A DNA stretch of 16,830 nucleotides from assembly GCA_046710875.1 (NCBI GenBank), contig JBKEHQ010000023.1:1-16830 (forward strand), read 5' to 3'. The notes under the pieces were generated by a model that was given only the letters and a program-made list of their open reading frames with translations, had not been told where the DNA came from and did not search any database. Positions 1 to 6,792 of this stretch are shown here, one piece after another. Position numbers and translations under genes: made by a program. Source of the DNA: MGIIb-O3 sp046710875 (GTDB taxonomy: Archaea; Thermoplasmatota; Poseidoniia; Poseidoniales; Thalassarchaeaceae). Each line of letters begins with the position of its first letter. The stretch's first letter is position 1.

Positions 1-2157
1 TAAAACACACAAAGAAATATATCTTCTAAATTGATTCTCAATCAATGACGCTCCATTGTTCCATTCTTTATTTATTTTTTCAAACCAAATAAATATGTTA
101 AATGATTTTATATCTATTTTTGAATAATTTGATACTGATTCAACATTATTGGATGTCTTGTTAGACTTCATTTTATCTATCCATCGTTCATTAATCATCA
201 CATATGCTAATATTCCTAGGACTATAATAAACGGAAAAAAGAAGATAAATGATCCTATTGATATCAATTCTCCATTTACAATTCCACTTTTGGATATTCC
301 ATCAATAAGTATGACTCTTTTCGCATCCACGGGAGAAATACTATCTTCATTCATCACTAACCTTGCATATATTGTAGAGTTCCCAGATTGTTCATGTGGC
401 TCAAGTTTTACTCTCCATTCACTCCAGTCTCCAGTAAGATCAGCCGCACCTTTCCAAATACCTCCGCCAACTCTTACTTGGACTTCTCCTTGCCCAGGCG
501 TTGCTCCAGATGAAAATCCTCCAATATAGCTCTGGTTACCTATTTCCTGTAAAGTCTCTATATCCATTGAAATATTGAGCGAACGATCGATACTTCCTGC
601 TGATTCTACAAATTTTACAGGATCTGCTTGCCCGTATCCAAATTCGTTATCCGGCCTAGTCTCAATTATGCTACAATCATTTAATCCTGGGTCATTAAGC
701 AGGGCCAGCTCCCTTTCAATGGAATCTGCACGAATGATATCTTTAAATTCTTCAGGAGTTAAATCAGGATTTGCTTGTACCATTAAGGCCGCAATTCCTG
801 CCATCAAAGGAGTTGCCATACTTGTTCCAGATTTACTCGTATATCCATCACTCGTCGCTGCATCAGGGGCCATTATATTTGACCCTATTACTGCTACATC
901 GGGCTTAACTCGTAAATCAGAAGTATATCCTCTACTGCTATAAATTGCCAAACCAAGATCTTTATCTAAACTTCCAACAGTTACTGGCAATTCTGCATCG
1001 CCAGGACTATCGATTGTATTGCAACCAGCAAAAGTAGCCCCTCCAAATTCATTTCCAGCAGATAATGTGGTAATTATTCCAGATTCAACAACATAATCCA
1101 TCTGCCTACTCCATGCTGAACTGCCATCATTATCAAAATGAATCTCAACTTGTTGTTCACCAAGTGAAGACGTCAAAATATCTATGTCATATTTTTCTTT
1201 ATTTTCTATGGCCCATTCTGCACCTTGAATGATATCTTCAATATCTCCATCACAGCAAGCTAATATATTTATTAGAAATGCACCGGGGGCAGCTCCAATA
1301 TATCTTATTCCACTAACTGGATCAACTTGCCCTCCTCCACTTCCGGCTGCAATTCCAGCAACATGGCTGCCATGTGTCCCAGAATCATAAGATGATGCTG
1401 GATCTTGTTCGTCATCAGTGAATACTGCATCGAAAAATCCTATAATTTTCGGGTCGCAATCTGATATTGGTTGAGGATTTGGATTTAAAGGATCAGGGGG
1501 CTCACTTACGCATGTTAGGGGGTCGTCATCCATATCATTTAGCCCTTCATGATCTCCTCTAATTCCAGTATCTAGAACTGCTATAGTTGAACCAGTACCA
1601 TCTAATCCAAAATCTTCCCAAACTCCATTTACTCCCATATTAGGAACTGCTTCATTCATATTTGGTTCTGCCAATCCTAAATCTTCAATCATCACAACTC
1701 CTTGTAATGAGCGAACTCCATTTAGGTCCAAAATAGGTTCAAATGGTATTGTTATGATTAGACTATCAAGATAAATTGGCCTAAATGTTACTTCTGCTCC
1801 AATATCCTCTAGTGCCTCTATATCTTTATTACTAGGGTGATGATCATAATCTACGATTACTCTTGAACTACCATTAGGTGCTCTTTTCCACCAATTTTGT
1901 TGAATTTCTGCGGTTTGATCCAATAACCATTCTAATCTATCATCTAACATATTATTGTTTTTATCTCTGCTCCAGTCTAACCACCAATCGTTGTGGATGC
2001 CAGATTCCATACTACTCTGCCATTCTCCGTCAGCATCTAGTCCGCCATCTGTTTTTTTAGATGGCAATATTGAAGATGAAGCCAGAGGGACTATCAGAAC
2101 TATGATGAGCACTGAAGCCAAAAACCCTCTACGGCGCATCATAATAAGTACGGACAT
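1..2157 (-). CDS. Subtilisin-like (S8) serine protease with C-terminal membrane anchor, partial
   Basis: Exported protease of the subtilase family, open at the window edge; 719 residues are visible. I read the minus strand by eye. The chain starts MSVLIMMRRRG and runs into a hydrophobic signal segment (about residues 11-30). A probable propeptide region follows to about residue 165. The catalytic triad and oxyanion residue are all present: D196 in AVLDTG, H262 in GTHGSHVAG, N369 in SAGNEFGG and S446 in SGTSMATP. An acidic Pro/Asp-rich insert with two cysteines lies between D196 and H262. After the protease domain comes a region of about 130 residues that I do not assign, then a membrane segment at about 631-654 and a polar tail of at least 60 residues. 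The expected topology is an outside protease anchored at its C-terminus with an inside tail. Starts at 2142 or 2139 are also possible. The gene lies 53 bp downstream of the GHMP-like gene and may be co-transcribed. Family is certain; substrate unknown. Confidence 0.95.
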   Translation of the reverse strand, partial: MSVLIMMRRRGFLASVLIIVLIVPLASSSILPSKKTDGGLDADGEWQSSMESGIHNDWWLDWSRDKNNNMLDDRLEWLLDQTAEIQQNWWKRAPNGSSRVIVDYDHHPSNKDIEALEDIGAEVTFRPIYLDSLIITIPFEPILDLNGVRSLQGVVMIEDLGLAEPNMNEAVPNMGVNGVWEDFGLDGTGSTIAVLDTGIRGDHEGLNDMDDDPLTCVSEPPDPLNPNPQPISDCDPKIIGFFDAVFTDDEQDPASSYDSGTHGSHVAGIAAGSGGGQVDPVSGIRYIGAAPGAFLINILACCDGDIEDIIQGAEWAIENKEKYDIDILTSSLGEQQVEIHFDNDGSSAWSRQMDYVVESGIITTLSAGNEFGGATFAGCNTIDSPGDAELPVTVGSLDKDLGLAIYSSRGYTSDLRVKPDVAVIGSNIMAPDAATSDGYTSKSGTSMATPLMAGIAALMVQANPDLTPEEFKDIIRADSIERELALLNDPGLNDCSIIETRPDNEFGYGQADPVKFVESAGSIDRSLNISMDIETLQEIGNQSYIGGFSSGATPGQGEVQVRVGGGIWKGAADLTGDWSEWRVKLEPHEQSGNSTIYARLVMNEDSISPVDAKRVILIDGISKSGIVNGELISIGSFIFFFPFIIVLGILAYVMINERWIDKMKSNKTSNNVESVSNYSKIDIKSFNIFIWFEKINKEWNNGASLIENQFRRYISLCVL

Positions 2158-2169
2158 ATTAAGACGTTT

Positions 2170-2182
2170 GATACTTGGTATC
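2170..2182. promoter_or_regulatory. Short inverted repeat upstream of the membrane-anchored subtilase
   Basis: GATAC-TTG-GTATC is a perfect 5-bp inverted repeat with a 3-nt loop, centred about 19 nt upstream of the protease start. A TATA-like AT stretch (about 2193-2206, minus strand ATATATCAAAAATA) lies just upstream of it. It could be an operator or 5' leader hairpin. It is short enough to be chance in AT-rich DNA. Confidence 0.25.
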
Positions 2183-2210
2183 CCAAAGTTAGATATTTTT
2201 GATATATGAA

Positions 2211-3104
2211 TTATTTTTTAACTACTTTTATCCCATGTTCGTTGTAGTCCCATTCTATATTCTGCCATCCCATTTCCTCAATTCTCTCTAGTGTGGCTTC
2301 CTTTCCATTTGGTGAACACAATATCCCTAATGTTTTTCCTTCGCCTAAACTAAGCGCCTTCCATGCTATTACACTTTTATTATTGACCAATGGATCCATC
2401 ACACCTCTAAATGGTCTATGAATTTCAGGACTTATCAAATCAATACCTGCAGATATTTCTTTTAGTGCATTGACTACCAATTCCCTACGGTCTTTTTGAA
2501 GGCCATTGGCCATTACTCTAGCTGCCGCCCTTAAACAGTGTAAACCTTTGAGAACTTCTTCATCTTTATTTTCATACCTATTCCACACATCTTTATGGAT
2601 TTCATTTGTGTTATTCTCAATATCGCTATAAATGATAATAAAATGTTTTTTTAACCAATTTTTTGACGATTTCATAGGTTCAAAAGGCATGGGCTCAATC
2701 TCTTTACCTAGAAATAAAGTATGATTAAATCCACCTCTAGAATTTATCCATGGCTCATGAATATTTCCAGTGTTTTTTATTAAATTCTCTAATTCATGAG
2801 TAAATTTATTGAGATACTCCAAAGATTTAATTCCTTCAGTTATTGTTGTTAAAAATTCAAAATCAACTCCATTAGTTGTTTTTAGCTCTAAATCAATAGG
2901 CATTTCAGTAGAATATTTTACTTTTTTTAAATTTCCATTTTCAACTTCTATTTCACAATTGATATTGACGTTAATTTCAAAATTAACTACTTCACCGCCA
3001 AAATCAGATGCATATGGTTGAATATCGGTCCAACTTCCAGCCAAGTCTATTTTTAGGGGAACTTTAACTTGAATCATTTTAACCATGATGGACCGAAGAG
3101 CCAT
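2211..3104 (-). CDS. GHMP-kinase-like protein with degenerate ATP-binding motifs
   Basis: Resembles sugar-type GHMP kinases (the heptose/fucose kinase branch). Residues 14-27 (KVPLKIDLAGSWTD) match the N-terminal substrate motif. GGFNH (124-128) matches the segment that normally follows the ATP-binding helix. The last 45 residues match the GHMP C-terminal domain. The expected Pro-rich GLGSSSA phosphate-binding motif between the first two landmarks is absent: they are only about 100 residues apart, which suggests a loss of roughly 50 residues. The C-terminal GAGGGGF motif has become GEGKTLG (254-260). It may therefore be a pseudokinase or a binding protein. Frame and composition look intact, so it is not an obvious pseudogene. 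In-frame ATGs at 3086 and 3077 fit the family start better (MIQVKVPL). Divergent from ribB. Confidence 0.7.
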   Translation of the reverse strand: MALRSIMVKMIQVKVPLKIDLAGSWTDIQPYASDFGGEVVNFEINVNINCEIEVENGNLKKVKYSTEMPIDLELKTTNGVDFEFLTTITEGIKSLEYLNKFTHELENLIKNTGNIHEPWINSRGGFNHTLFLGKEIEPMPFEPMKSSKNWLKKHFIIIYSDIENNTNEIHKDVWNRYENKDEEVLKGLHCLRAAARVMANGLQKDRRELVVNALKEISAGIDLISPEIHRPFRGVMDPLVNNKSVIAWKALSLGEGKTLGILCSPNGKEATLERIEEMGWQNIEWDYNEHGIKVVKK

Positions 3105-3134
3105 TCTGAATTGATACTTTCTGACCGAAAAGAA
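3091..3134 (+). promoter_or_regulatory. Tandem GACCGAARAG boxes upstream of ribB
   Basis: GACCGAAGAG (3091-3100) and GACCGAAAAGAA (3123-3134) are direct copies 32 bp apart in the divergent region. The CCGAA of the second copy begins exactly 37 nt before the chosen ribB ATG. That is the place of a BRE/TATA promoter if the transcript is leaderless. The same GACCGAARAGAA box occurs 37 nt upstream of the moeB-like gene. It could be a basal promoter element or a regulator site; the sequence alone cannot decide. If the GHMP-like gene starts at 3086, both copies are intergenic. Confidence 0.45.
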
Positions 3135-3161
3135 TTGGTATGTGGACGTCCTCCGGAGGTC

Positions 3162-3872
3162 ATGGAGTCAGTTATAGCCGCGGCGGTTGAAGCATTCTCA
3201 AAGGGAAATCCCGTAATGATTTTTGACTCTTCATTTAGGGAGCAAGAAACAGATCTTTTATGGCCTGCATCATGCGCAACTCCAAAAATAATTAGAAGAT
3301 TAAGGCAGGATTGTGGTGGTCTACTTTTTCTTGCAATAGGAAATGAAATTGGCGACTTATTTGGATTACCTTGGTTACAAGATATTCATTCAAATCCCAA
3401 ATTAGTTGAAACCAATCCCGTATTGGGCGAACTTATAACTGATGATTTAAGATATGATTCGAAATCTGCATTCACGCTCTCATTGAATCATAGAAAAACC
3501 TTCACTGGAATAACTGACAAAGATCGTGCACTGACAACTCGTAGATTTGGAGAACTGGCAAGTGAATTATTATCTTCAAATGCAAGCAATGAGGATGCTA
3601 TGAAATTACTTGGTGATGAATTTCGTACCCCTGGGCACATACCTCTTTGTCGTGAATCTCCGGGCGGATTAAGCTCTAGGCAAGGCCATACTGAACTAGC
3701 AGTTTCAATAGCACGTTTAGCAGGTCTTCCTGCATGTACCATTGGTGCAGAAATGTTACAGCCGGATGGAGATGGGGCATTATCTGTATCCGATGCAATG
3801 GAATATGCGAAAAATCATGATATCCCTATGTTAATGGGAAAAGATATCTTAGAAGCTTTTAAGATAAATTAA
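3162..3872 (+). CDS. ribB: 3,4-dihydroxy-2-butanone 4-phosphate synthase
   Basis: Makes the four-carbon unit of riboflavin from ribulose 5-phosphate, with Mg2+, in the cytosol. It gives 236 residues, the usual single-domain size, with no fused GTP cyclohydrolase II. Family landmarks in order are FREQETDL (the acidic metal/substrate loop, canonical REGETD in archaea), NHRKTFTGITDKDRA, FRTPGHIPL with the metal-binding His, and RQGHTELAV. The NHRKTFTGITD and RQGHTE forms are the archaeal type. I chose ATG 3162 because the family begins near there and a CCGAA promoter-like box sits 37 nt upstream. An open frame extends to 3069 but would overlap the divergent gene. A GGAGGT ends only 1 nt before the ATG, too close to act as a normal Shine-Dalgarno site. 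First gene of the flavin cluster. Confidence 0.94.
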   Translation: MESVIAAAVEAFSKGNPVMIFDSSFREQETDLLWPASCATPKIIRRLRQDCGGLLFLAIGNEIGDLFGLPWLQDIHSNPKLVETNPVLGELITDDLRYDSKSAFTLSLNHRKTFTGITDKDRALTTRRFGELASELLSSNASNEDAMKLLGDEFRTPGHIPLCRESPGGLSSRQGHTELAVSIARLAGLPACTIGAEMLQPDGDGALSVSDAMEYAKNHDIPMLMGKDILEAFKIN

Positions 3873-3892
3873 GATTAAAAGGATTGATTCAA

Positions 3893-4351
3893 TTGGTAAC
3901 TGTTATGGCTGTAGGAGTTTTTGATTTACTACATGCTGGGCACCTACACTATTTAGAACAAGCAAAATCACTTGGAGATGAATTAATAGTTGTGGTTGCT
4001 CATGATGAAACAGTTAGAAAACGTAAACATGAACCTATCACTAATCATGACTTAAGATGTAGAATGGTTGGAGGGTTAAAACCTGTGGATATATCTATAA
4101 TCGGGAATCCTCCAGAAGTTCCAATTTTTGAGATATTAAAGTCCATAAATCCAGATAAAATAGCATTGGGATATGATCAGAAACATTCAATTTCTTCGAT
4201 AAAATCCGGTCTAATAAAACACGGATATGATAAAATTGAGGTTTTAAGGGTTGAAGGACTTTCCGATGACTTAGATGGAACAAGAAAAATAATTGCAAAA
4301 ATTTTAGATATTTGGCCAAGTAATGAAGTTGGACCATACGAGGAAGATTAG
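3893..4351 (+). CDS. ribL: FAD synthase (archaeal RibL-like cytidylyltransferase family)
   Basis: Nucleotidyltransferase expected to adenylate FMN to FAD, completing the flavin pathway. The N-terminus carries the family signature GVFDLLHAGH, with the HxGH nucleotide-binding motif. It continues AKSLGDELIVVVAHDETVRKRK, VGGLKPVD and LGYDQ, all close to archaeal RibL. About 152 residues, a normal length. The start is non-ATG: TTG 3893 lies about 10 nt after AAAAGG (3877-3882). TTG 3884 is too close to that site, and ATG 3905 would leave only a few residues before the signature. From memory, archaeal RibL relies on two C-terminal cysteines; here the only cysteine is mid-chain (in LRCRM), so redox behaviour may differ. 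A glycerol-3-phosphate cytidylyltransferase is the alternative, but the flavin neighbours argue against it. It starts 20 nt after ribB and ends 1 nt before the next gene. Confidence 0.85.
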   Translation: MVTVMAVGVFDLLHAGHLHYLEQAKSLGDELIVVVAHDETVRKRKHEPITNHDLRCRMVGGLKPVDISIIGNPPEVPIFEILKSINPDKIALGYDQKHSISSIKSGLIKHGYDKIEVLRVEGLSDDLDGTRKIIAKILDIWPSNEVGPYEED

Positions 4352-4352
4352 T

Positions 4353-4973
4353 ATGTTTACTGGCATCATACAAGGAATTGGAACTGTATCCATAATTGAA
4401 AAAAAAGAAACTATCAACAGCATCTCTATAGATATGGGAAAAAGAAGTAATAATTTAGAAAATGGAGCTAGCGTATCAATCGATGGCGTATGCATGACTG
4501 TGGTTAAAAAAATAGGCACCATTGTGACATTTGATGCTATAAAAGAAACTTTAGAACGTTCTACATTAGGAAATTTACAAGCAGGAGATAAAGTAAATTT
4601 AGAAAGGGCATTGAAAATCGGTGATGAATTAGGAGGGCACATATTATCAGGTCATATAATGAGTACTGCATGGATTAATAATTATGAAAAAATTGGCGAA
4701 GGAGTAGACTTAGAAATATCAATAAATAATAAATTAAATCCCTTTATTATGGAAAAAGGATATATTGCAATAGATGGAATTAGTTTAACTATCGGCGAAG
4801 TATATGATGATTATTTTTCTATACATCTAATTCCAGAAACCTTGGAAAGAACTACAATTAAATCAAAAATAAAAGGTAGTAAAGTAAATATAGAAATTGA
4901 TTCAATGACTCAAGCAGTGGTGGCAACAGTATCTAAGATGCTAAAAAATCAACCACGTTTTGAAAAAAGGTGA
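4353..4973 (+). CDS. ribE: Riboflavin synthase, bacterial trimeric type (alpha chain)
   Basis: Dismutates two 6,7-dimethyl-8-ribityllumazine molecules into riboflavin plus the pyrimidinedione. The 206 residues hold two lumazine-binding repeats. Repeat 1 has MFTGIIQGIGTV at the very N-terminus, VSIDGVCMTVV, ETLERSTLG and VNLERALKIGDELGGHILSGH. Repeat 2 has IAIDGISLTIGEV and IPETLERTT. MFTGII fixes the start at this ATG. Most characterised archaea use a different riboflavin synthase (RibC, a lumazine-synthase relative), so this bacterial type is notable among archaeal-type neighbours. It begins 1 nt after the FAD synthase stop and ends just before ribH, so translation is very likely coupled. 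Confidence 0.95.
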   Translation: MFTGIIQGIGTVSIIEKKETINSISIDMGKRSNNLENGASVSIDGVCMTVVKKIGTIVTFDAIKETLERSTLGNLQAGDKVNLERALKIGDELGGHILSGHIMSTAWINNYEKIGEGVDLEISINNKLNPFIMEKGYIAIDGISLTIGEVYDDYFSIHLIPETLERTTIKSKIKGSKVNIEIDSMTQAVVATVSKMLKNQPRFEKR

Positions 4974-4974
4974 T

Positions 4975-5373
4975 ATGATGAAAATAGGTATCGTTTGTAC
5001 TTCATTTCATAAAAAACAAATCGAAAGAATGTTGGTTTATGCTAAAGATGAATCTAATATTCAAGATATTGAGATATCTGAGATAAAATGGGTTCCCGGA
5101 GCGATGGAAATTCCTCTCACACTAGATAGAATGTTGAGTTCTGGTAATTTAAATGCTGCAATAACTTTGGGAATAATAGAGAAGGGGGAAACTAAACATG
5201 GTTTAGTAATGGGCCAAGCAGTAATAAAATCCATAATTGATATCCAATTAAAATATGGTAAGCCAATAGGTCTAGGAATCATAGGTCCAGGCGCCCTTAA
5301 AGAGCATATTTCTCCAAGATTAGAGCCTCATGCAAGGGCTGCAGTAAATGCAATAGTAGAGATGTCAAAATAA
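4975..5373 (+). CDS. ribH: 6,7-dimethyl-8-ribityllumazine synthase
   Basis: Condenses the RibB product with 5-amino-6-ribitylamino-uracil to give the lumazine that riboflavin synthase uses. About 132 residues, the short archaeal form. Motifs are WVPGAMEIP (substrate-binding, canonical VPGxFELP), LGIIEKGETKH with the catalytic-loop His, and LKYGKPIGLGIIGPG. GETKH and the following LGIIGPG match lumazine synthase rather than the related archaeal riboflavin synthase RibC. Two adjacent ATGs (4975, 4978) follow AAGGTGA; the second has the better spacing. It starts 1 nt after the riboflavin synthase stop. A T-run follows the stop, which may end the rib transcript. Confidence 0.93.
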   Translation: MMKIGIVCTSFHKKQIERMLVYAKDESNIQDIEISEIKWVPGAMEIPLTLDRMLSSGNLNAAITLGIIEKGETKHGLVMGQAVIKSIIDIQLKYGKPIGLGIIGPGALKEHISPRLEPHARAAVNAIVEMSK

Positions 5374-5380
5374 TTTTTTT
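5374..5380 (+). terminator. T-tract after ribH, possible archaeal terminator
   Basis: TAATTTTTTTAG begins at the ribH stop codon (5371) and contains seven Ts. Archaeal RNA polymerase can terminate on such tracts without a hairpin. The 44-bp gap to thioredoxin reductase leaves room for a separate promoter. In AT-rich DNA a T7 run is weak evidence. Confidence 0.35.
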
Positions 5381-5417
5381 AGTCAATGTTCAAAAGACAA
5401 TCCCCTTTGGATATTAC

Positions 5418-6347
5418 ATGGCTGACAATATACGTAATGTGATTATAATAGGTTCCGGCCCAGCAGGTTATACAGCAGGCCTTTACACCGCTAGGGCGTT
5501 ACTCGATCCATTGATGTTTGCTGGATATATGTCCGGGGGGCAACTTATGCTTACTTCGGATATTGAAAATTTCCCCGGATACCCTGAAGGTATTGGTGGC
5601 CCGGAAATGATGCTACAACTCCGTGAACAGGCTGAAAAATTTGGTTTAGAGGTCGAAGATAAAAATGTAGAAAAGGTTAATTTTTCTGAATGGCCATTCA
5701 AGGTTTGGGTTGAAGGAGAAATTTTCCAGTCTAAATCGATAATAATTTGCACTGGTGCTGAATCAATCTGGTTAGGAGCAGAAGGAGAGGAAGAGCAAAA
5801 AGGGAGAGGAATCAGTACTTGCGCAACCTGCGATGGTGCGTTTTTTAGGGATGATGAGGTACTTGTAATCGGTGGTGGAGACTCAGCTATGGAGGAGGCC
5901 ACATTCTTGACCAGATTTGCAAGTAAAGTGACTATAATTCATCGTAGTGATAATTTTAAGGCCTCAAAAGTGATGTATGAAAGAGCATTTAATAATCCTA
6001 AAATTGAGATCAAGACATTTAAATCTATAAAATCATGGAATTCTGATGAAAAAGGACTATCAGGAGCAATTCTTGAAGATACGAGGAGCGGAGAAATAGA
6101 AGAAATATATTGCTCTGGGGCATTTATTGCTATAGGGCATAAGCCAATAACAAAATTCTTAGAGGGGCAAATTGAGATTGACGAAACAGGATACATACTC
6201 GCCAAAGAGCATACGATGACAAATATCCAGGGCGTTTTTGCAGCAGGCGATGTAGTCGATACAAGATATAGGCAAGCTATTACTGCTGCAGGAATGGGCT
6301 GCCAAGCAGCCATGGATGCTGAAAAATGGTTAGAAGATCAGCATTAG
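5418..6347 (+). CDS. trxB: Thioredoxin reductase, NADPH-dependent FAD protein
   Basis: Reduces thioredoxin-like disulfide proteins using a pyridine nucleotide via FAD. The 309 residues are standard for the low-molecular-weight class. GSGPAG (12-17) is the FAD dinucleotide fold. The redox pair is C135-A-T-C138 in STCATCDGAFF. GGGDSA (152-157) is the nucleotide-binding fold, followed by HRSDNFKAS, where basic residues usually read the NADP phosphate. The C-terminal GVFAAGDVVDTRYRQAITAAGMG is the second FAD contact. It follows the flavin cluster by 44 bp; a flavoprotein here may simply share demand for FAD. ATG start; no convincing Shine-Dalgarno site. Confidence 0.96.
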   Translation: MADNIRNVIIIGSGPAGYTAGLYTARALLDPLMFAGYMSGGQLMLTSDIENFPGYPEGIGGPEMMLQLREQAEKFGLEVEDKNVEKVNFSEWPFKVWVEGEIFQSKSIIICTGAESIWLGAEGEEEQKGRGISTCATCDGAFFRDDEVLVIGGGDSAMEEATFLTRFASKVTIIHRSDNFKASKVMYERAFNNPKIEIKTFKSIKSWNSDEKGLSGAILEDTRSGEIEEIYCSGAFIAIGHKPITKFLEGQIEIDETGYILAKEHTMTNIQGVFAAGDVVDTRYRQAITAAGMGCQAAMDAEKWLEDQH

Positions 6348-6357
6348 GGGTGCACAA

Positions 6358-6735
6358 TTGTCAAGTGAAACTGAAATAAGTTGGATAAATAATAGGATAG
6401 CAGATATATTCTATTTAGTACATCTATTTATTACTATTTTTTGTGCATTTATGTGGATTGGGCCATATGAATGGATGTGGTGGGGAGTATTTATTCTCTA
6501 TGGCTTAACAGAATTTTGTTGGTTTATCAGAGATGGCTATTGTATTTTAACAGATATGGAAAGAAAATTTAGAAAGATTCCACGTGCCGATAATCCGTTA
6601 GGTCAAAACTACATAAAGAGAATTTTAAATCAATTTTTAAAATTAGATATAGATCCGGTAGTTGCAAGTAAAATCGCTAAGACATGGGGAATTACTGGCT
6701 GGTTTGTAGCCTCTCTGAGGATATTTATATTATGA
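6358..6735 (+). CDS. Small multi-spanning membrane protein of unknown function
   Basis: 125 residues, function not recognised. Hydrophobic segments lie at about 14-34 and 37-57 (rich in Trp, Phe and Tyr), with a weaker one at about 106-125 running to the C-terminus. A polar, basic stretch sits between the second and third. The pattern of an early His in the first helix, then YCILTDMER, faintly recalls the DUF2784 layout (helix His, C-x-LT-x-x-E), but I would not assign it. TTG start 6358 is preceded by GGGGTG at 5-nt spacing, the clearest ribosome binding site nearby. It lies 10 nt after trxB, so it is probably co-transcribed with it. The frame is intact and codon use looks like that of its neighbours, so I take it as a real gene. 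Confidence 0.7.
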   Translation: MSSETEISWINNRIADIFYLVHLFITIFCAFMWIGPYEWMWWGVFILYGLTEFCWFIRDGYCILTDMERKFRKIPRADNPLGQNYIKRILNQFLKLDIDPVVASKIAKTWGITGWFVASLRIFIL

Positions 6736-6738
6736 TTA

Positions 6739-6745
6739 TTTTTTT
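6739..6745 (+). terminator. T-tract after the small membrane protein gene
   Basis: ATTATTTTTTTATTAC starts just after the stop codon and holds seven Ts. It sits directly before the promoter-like GACCGAAGAGAA box of the next gene, so this gap looks like an end-then-start of transcription units. Confidence 0.35.
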
Positions 6746-6753
6746 ATTACTTT

Positions 6754-6765
6754 GACCGAAGAGAA
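6754..6765 (+). promoter_or_regulatory. GACCGAAGAGAA box upstream of the moeB-like gene
   Basis: Differs at one position from the box before ribB (GACCGAAAAGAA). Its CCGAA also begins exactly 37 nt before the start codon. It is consistent with a BRE-like promoter element of a leaderless transcript, or with a shared regulator site. Confidence 0.45.
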
Positions 6766-6792
6766 CAAATTTAGCCACCATATGCGCCAACC

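Noticed and set aside
149..943. Plus-strand open frames across the left end
   Set aside because: They are antisense to the intact subtilase, whose catalytic motifs fix the minus strand as coding.
3155..3160. GGAGGT as Shine-Dalgarno site for ribB
   Set aside because: Only 1 nt separates it from the ATG, too close for normal pairing with the ribosome; a leaderless start fits better.
3069..3161. In-frame N-terminal extension of RibB back to 3069
   Set aside because: It overlaps the divergent GHMP-like gene, has no family similarity and covers the promoter-like boxes. ATG 3162 gives the normal family length.
4975..5373. Archaeal riboflavin synthase (RibC) instead of lumazine synthase
   Set aside because: The GETKH and GIIGPG motifs and the short length match lumazine synthase, and a separate riboflavin synthase gene lies directly upstream.
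5418..6347. Dihydrolipoamide dehydrogenase (E3) partner for the E1 gene
   Set aside because: The CATC motif between the two nucleotide folds and the 309-residue length are those of thioredoxin reductase, not E3.
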